Source of the DNA: Providencia stuartii
Lineage (GTDB): Bacteria; Pseudomonadota; Gammaproteobacteria; Enterobacterales; Enterobacteriaceae
DNA: 64,000 nt
Assembly: GCA_900455155.1 (NCBI GenBank)
Contig: UGUC01000003.1
Coordinates: forward strand, 124,001 to 188,000
Direction: 5' to 3'
Position numbers and translations under genes: made by a program. Positions within the stretch are counted from its first letter, which is position 1. The number at the start of each line of letters is the position of its first letter. This document shows positions 57,688-64,000 of this stretch, piece by piece. The notes under the pieces are model-generated. The model saw nothing but the letters and a program-made list of their open reading frames with translations. It had not been told where the DNA came from and searched no databases.

Positions 57688-59286
57688 TTAATTAATAAAT
57701 TGGTAACCAGGTATTGTTAAAAACTCAATGAGTTCATCTTGCGTTGTTATTCTTCGCATCAAGTCAGCGGCCTCACGGAAACGACCACTTTGGAACTTCT
57801 GATCACCAAGCTCTTTTTGAATGACTTGTAATTCTTCATCTAACATTTCTTCAAAGAGGGCTTTAGTGACTTTTTCACCATTTGAAAGCGACTTACCATG
57901 GCGGATCCATTGCCAAATAGAGGTACGAGAAATTTCTGCCGTTGCAGCATCCTCCATTAAGCCATATATCGGTACACAACCATTTCCAGATATCCATGCT
58001 TCAATATATTGAACTGCAACTCGGATATTCGCTCGCATACCCGCTTCCGTCCTTTCGCCATCACAAGGCTGCAATAGCTGCTGAGCGGTAATTTCTTCGT
58101 CTGAATCGCGCGATACGTGTAATTGGTTTTGGTGTTCGCCCAGTGCTTGGTTAAAAACCGCCATGACGGTGTCTGCTAACCCAGGGTGTGCAACCCATGA
58201 GCCATCATGACCATTACGGGCTTCTAATTCCTTATCAGCTTTAACCTTCTCTAAAATAGCTTTATTCTCTTGTGCATCTTTACTTGGGATAAAGGCAGAC
58301 ATCCCCCCCATTGCAAAAGCCCCTCGACGGTGGCAAGTTTTAATCAGCAACCGAGAATAAGCACTTAAAAAAGGTTGTGTCATGGTCACGACTTGGCGAT
58401 CAGGTAATACCCTATCTGCGTGCTCTTTTAATGTTTTGATATAACTGAAAATATAATCCCAACGGCCACAATTTAGACCAACGATATGCTGGCGCATGTG
58501 ATACAAGATTTCATCCATCTGAAAAACAGCTGGCAGTGTTTCGATAAGTACGGTGGCCTTAATCGTTCCTCGAGGTAAACCAACAGAGTCTTCGGCCATA
58601 CTAAATACATCACTCCACCATTGAGCTTCCTGCCAAGACTCAAGTTTGGGTATATAGAAGTAAGGGCCACTTCCTTTTGCTAGTAGCGCTTCATAGTTAT
58701 GAAAAAAGTAGAGCGCAAAATCGAATAACCCTCCGGGGATTGGCTTACCATCGAGCAAAACATGCTTTTCATCTAAATGCAGACCACGAACACGCGCGAT
58801 TAATACAGCAGGGTTAGATTTTAATTGGTAAACCTTTCCATTTTCGTTGGTATACGAAATATCGCCTCGAACCGCATCTCTTAAATTAATTTGCCCATCG
58901 ATCAATTTATCCCATGAAGGGGAGAGTGAATCTTCAAAATCAGCCATAAAAACTTTAACGTTGGCATTAAGCGCATTGATCACCATCTTACGCTCTACAG
59001 GGCCAGTGATCTCAACTCGGCGATCACGTAAATCTTCAGGGATATTTTGAATTTTCCAATCAGCCTTTTTAATGGAATCACTTTCTGAAATGAAATCAGG
59101 CAACATGCCAGAATCTATTTTCTGTTGTCTAACTTGCCTTTCTTTCAATAGCACATCTCTTTTAGCGGAAAACTTTTCTGCCAGATCAGAAAGAAACGCG
59201 ATAGCTTCAGTCGTTAGCACCTTGCTATCTTGCTGATTAAAACTCTTAGTAAATGTTAATGTTGATGCTGATAATTGCTGATCCAT
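57688..59286 (-). CDS. aceB: Malate synthase A AceB
   Basis: The 532-residue enzyme condenses glyoxylate and acetyl-CoA to malate. It is the first gene of the operon and its frame is intact. The start at 59286 lies nine bases after AGAGG. Signatures are VKVFMADFEDSLSPSW, LIETLPAVFQMDEILYHMRQHIVGLNCGRWDYIFSYIK and the C-terminal MEDAATAEISRTSIWQWIRHG. An IclR-type operator is upstream. With aceA and aceK it forms the glyoxylate bypass. Confidence 0.95.
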   Translation of the reverse strand: MDQQLSASTLTFTKSFNQQDSKVLTTEAIAFLSDLAEKFSAKRDVLLKERQVRQQKIDSGMLPDFISESDSIKKADWKIQNIPEDLRDRRVEITGPVERKMVINALNANVKVFMADFEDSLSPSWDKLIDGQINLRDAVRGDISYTNENGKVYQLKSNPAVLIARVRGLHLDEKHVLLDGKPIPGGLFDFALYFFHNYEALLAKGSGPYFYIPKLESWQEAQWWSDVFSMAEDSVGLPRGTIKATVLIETLPAVFQMDEILYHMRQHIVGLNCGRWDYIFSYIKTLKEHADRVLPDRQVVTMTQPFLSAYSRLLIKTCHRRGAFAMGGMSAFIPSKDAQENKAILEKVKADKELEARNGHDGSWVAHPGLADTVMAVFNQALGEHQNQLHVSRDSDEEITAQQLLQPCDGERTEAGMRANIRVAVQYIEAWISGNGCVPIYGLMEDAATAEISRTSIWQWIRHGKSLSNGEKVTKALFEEMLDEELQVIQKELGDQKFQSGRFREAADLMRRITTQDELIEFLTIPGYQFIN

Positions 59287-59341
59287 TGGTCGATCCTCTC
59301 TCATATCTGCCGATAAATTAAGACTAACTCAAAATAAAAAT

Positions 59342-59364
59342 AAATCAAAAACAGTTTCCATTTT
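59342..59364. promoter_or_regulatory. IclR operator at the aceB promoter
   Basis: On the minus strand this reads AAAATGGAAACTGTTTTTGA followed by TTT. It matches the IclR-binding stretch of the E. coli aceB promoter as I recall it, with one base changed. It is about 55-80 bases upstream of the aceB ATG. Confidence 0.65.
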
Positions 59365-59509
59365 ATTTTAATTTAAACACAACATATTGATATATAATAA
59401 AATTAACAAGATTCTAATTATGATTACAGGTTCCCTTTTCACAACAAAAGATGTTAAAGTTAAGTTAAATCAATGTGTTGTAAAAATAACAATCATTTAC
59501 TAAAAAACA

Positions 59510-59540
59510 AAAAAAGCAGCCTCATCAGGGCTGCTTAAAT
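59510..59540 (-). terminator. Terminator after metA
   Basis: AAGCAGCC (59514-59521) pairs with GGCTGCTT (59529-59536). On the minus strand a run of seven T follows. It belongs to metA, about 100 bases upstream on that strand. Confidence 0.75.
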
Positions 59541-59640
59541 TCTTTAATTAGGATTCAACTTAAATGAAATCGCTGTAATTTATCATTACACTAGGCGAAT
59601 ACGTTGTTATAAGCGTATCTGGCAGTAGATAGGTGGTTTT

Positions 59641-60573
59641 TTAATCTAACGTCGGCTGCATATGACTAAGATCGAAAGGTGTGATCTGATACACATAATA
59701 ATTTAACCAATTTGAGAAAAGTAGGTGCCCATGACTACGCCAAGTAATAATGGGATCCTTTTCCGGATTATTTTCCCTAAAATAATTACAGGGGATATTT
59801 GGTGAAATTCCAGCATCAACATCGCGCCAATATTCTTGAGCGAGGGTATCCGCATCGTATTCTGGATGACCTGTAACAAAAACTAATCGCTTATCTTTAG
59901 ATGCAAATAGATAAGCCCCCGCTTCTTGTGAACTAGCTAATATATCCAAATCCGTATGTTTGCGGATCAATGATTCAGGGAAGTCAGCATAGCGTGAATG
60001 AGGCGCATAAAAAGATCCATCAAATCCTCGGGTTAATAGGGCAAAAGGCTCAAGCGTATCATGCTGATAAATACCAGATAGCTTTTCTTCCCGTGTCCAT
60101 TTAGGTAAATCATAAAGCACTTTCAATGCAGCCTGCACCGCCCAGCAAACAAATAGAGTCGAGGTCACATGATCTTTCGCCCAATGAATCACTTTTTCTA
60201 TTTGCTGCCAATAAGCAACATCACAAAACTCCACTAAACCTAAAGGAGCACCAGTCACAATCAATCCATCAAAATTCTGGTCTTGGATATCCTCAAAGTC
60301 ACAATAAAAGGTATTCAGATGTTCCGCAGGCGTATTTTTAGATTCACGCTGATCAATTCGCAGTAACTGAATATCAACTTGTAGCGGTGTGTTCGACAGT
60401 AAACGTAAAAATTGATTTTCAGTTTCAATTTTCTTAGGCATCAAATTGAGTAGTAACACTTTCAAGGGACGGATCTCCTGAAGGCTTGCTCTTGTCGTTG
60501 TCATGACAAAAACATTCTCCTCTCGTAAGAAATTTACCGCTGGCAACTCATCAGGTAAACGAATTGGCATCAT
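59641..60573 (-). CDS. metA: Homoserine O-succinyltransferase MetA
   Basis: The 310-residue enzyme acylates homoserine, the first committed step of methionine synthesis. Visible parts are the glutamine-amidotransferase-like fold with [10 protein letters not shown], the catalytic Cys in [11 protein letters not shown], and the catalytic His in FVTGHPEYD with the Glu of that segment. Length and N-terminus ([23 protein letters not shown]) match E. coli MetA. Four tandem MetJ half-sites lie just upstream. Confidence 0.95.
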   Translation of the reverse strand: MMPIRLPDELPAVNFLREENVFVMTTTRASLQEIRPLKVLLLNLMPKKIETENQFLRLLSNTPLQVDIQLLRIDQRESKNTPAEHLNTFYCDFEDIQDQNFDGLIVTGAPLGLVEFCDVAYWQQIEKVIHWAKDHVTSTLFVCWAVQAALKVLYDLPKWTREEKLSGIYQHDTLEPFALLTRGFDGSFYAPHSRYADFPESLIRKHTDLDILASSQEAGAYLFASKDKRLVFVTGHPEYDADTLAQEYWRDVDAGISPNIPCNYFRENNPEKDPIITWRSHGHLLFSNWLNYYVYQITPFDLSHMQPTLD

Positions 60574-60584
60574 CTTCCCCTTTT

Positions 60585-60616
60585 ATACATTTATACATTT
60601 ATACGTTTAGACTTCT
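60585..60616. promoter_or_regulatory. MetJ operator (four tandem Met boxes) upstream of metA
   Basis: Four contiguous 8-bp units occur: ATACATTT (60585), ATACATTT (60593), ATACGTTT (60601) and AGACTTCT (60609). They approximate the Met box AGACGTCT and have the contiguous 8-bp periodicity that MetJ requires for cooperative binding. They lie directly before the metA start. Confidence 0.85.
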
Positions 60617-61037
60617 AGAATGCTAAATAATCTAACCAAAGTTGCCATCATTGTCGAGTCTTTCAACACTAATTGAAATTATTTCAAGTGATTAGATTTG
60701 GTACAATTTGATTGCTATATATAGCATGGTTATAACTGTATGATTCTATTTATATTATGATAAAAACTATTCAATTATAAACATCAATATTTATTAGAAT
60801 TTTTATTTATATCCTATACAGAGACAAAGATACTAAGTACTAGTAATGCTGGCTGGAATCCGCCAAAAATAGAGAAAATGGGAAAAGAAGGGAAGTGATG
60901 GAAGGTAAGGTATGAAATAGATGAGGGCTTTGATAAATTTCTTACTAAGAATTCTTTAATCTATCTATTGGAATAACCCATATTTGAAAAAATAAGCCGC
61001 CTTAAATAAGGGATTAAACTTTATCTTCTCCAAACGC
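60617..61037. other. Intergenic region between metA and the rRNA operon end
   Basis: About 420 bases, AT-rich, without a gene, RNA or repeat that I can recognise. The metA promoter probably lies next to the Met boxes. Confidence 0.45.
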
Positions 61038-61063
61038 AAAAAAGCCACCCGATGGGTGGCTTT
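61038..61063 (-). terminator. rRNA operon terminator
   Basis: AAAGCCACCC pairs with GGGTGGCTTT around a short loop. On the minus strand it is followed by TTTTTT. It lies 13 bases beyond the 5S rRNA 3' end. Confidence 0.85.
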
Positions 61064-61075
61064 CTCACTGATTTG

Positions 61076-61195
61076 ATGTCTGGCAGTTCCCTACTCTCAC
61101 ATGGGGAGACCCCACACTACCATCGGCGCTACGGCGTTTCACTGCTGAGTTCGGCATGGGGTCAGGTGGGACCACCGCGCTATTGCCGCCAGACA
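61076..61195 (-). rRNA. rrf: 5S ribosomal RNA
   Basis: 120 bases on the minus strand, nearly identical to enterobacterial 5S rRNA. It contains the GTCCCACCTGACCCCATGCC and CCGAACTCAG segments. The ends are TGTCTGG and CCAGACAT, which pair to form helix I. Confidence 0.95.
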
Positions 61196-61323
61196 AATTC
61201 GGTTTCGTTCCCGTTCGCGTCTACACCGCAAACCAGAACTGCAATCTTGAACAAGCTGATTTTCTCGCACCACTCTCTCGTGCGCTTCAACAATCGTCTC
61301 TCTAAAACACCTTCGGTGTTGTC

Positions 61324-64000
<2,677 letters not shown>

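Overview
The window reads as chromosomal DNA of a low-GC enterobacterium of the Morganellaceae, most like Providencia. This rests on protein resemblance and conserved gene order (zur / lexA / dgkA / plsB / ubiA / ubiC / pgi / lysC and metH / iclR / aceK-aceA-aceB / metA beside an rRNA operon), an MrpJ-like regulator, a peptidoglycan O-acetylation cassette, and a helix-25 intervening sequence in the 23S rRNA gene. No database search was run.

Layout. 1-2.4 kb: translationally coupled envelope genes (the 3' end of a beta-barrel gene, a surface-antigen-type barrel, a DUF4056 lipoprotein). 2.9-7.7 kb: bax (glucosaminidase family), then an MBOAT acetyltransferase and two SGNH proteins forming a peptidoglycan O-acetylation/deacetylation cassette. 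7.9-11.0 kb: gntU, gntK and gntR with tandem GntR operators. 11.2-17.8 kb: a metal-uptake locus (binding protein, FecCD permease, ATPase, methyltransferase, ModD, TonB-dependent receptor) whose two transcription units each begin with a 24-bp ModE-type palindrome. This is the most interesting system here: apparently molybdenum/tungsten-responsive, TonB-driven uptake with two extra enzymes. 18.3-19.8 kb: a MarT/FidL-like regulatory pair. 19.8-28.9 kb: a chaperone-usher fimbrial operon with three chaperones and a terminal exported isoaspartyl peptidase. 28.9-31.0 kb: an AT-rich stretch without genes. 31.0-43.5 kb: housekeeping genes, a Sel1-repeat/LysE pair and one unknown gene. 43.5-60.6 kb: metH, iclR, amiD, an orphan MrpJ-like regulator, a DUF1460 protein, edd-eda, aceK-aceA-aceB and metA. 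61.0-64.0 kb: 5S and most of 23S rRNA, minus strand.

Regulatory logic is unusually legible: GntR operators at gntKU and at edd-eda tie gluconate uptake and phosphorylation to the Entner-Doudoroff pathway. Two SOS boxes precede lexA, four tandem Met boxes precede metA, and an IclR-type operator precedes aceB. Paired ModE-like sites precede the metal-uptake units.

A caution on quality: at least 12 genes carry one to three single-base indels, nearly all in short homopolymers. Correcting them restores full-length proteins of normal family size. The pattern looks like sequencing or assembly error more than gene decay, although large genes such as metH and plsB are clean. These genes are typed as pseudogenes because they are frameshifted as given; each entry states where the break is and what the restored protein would be.
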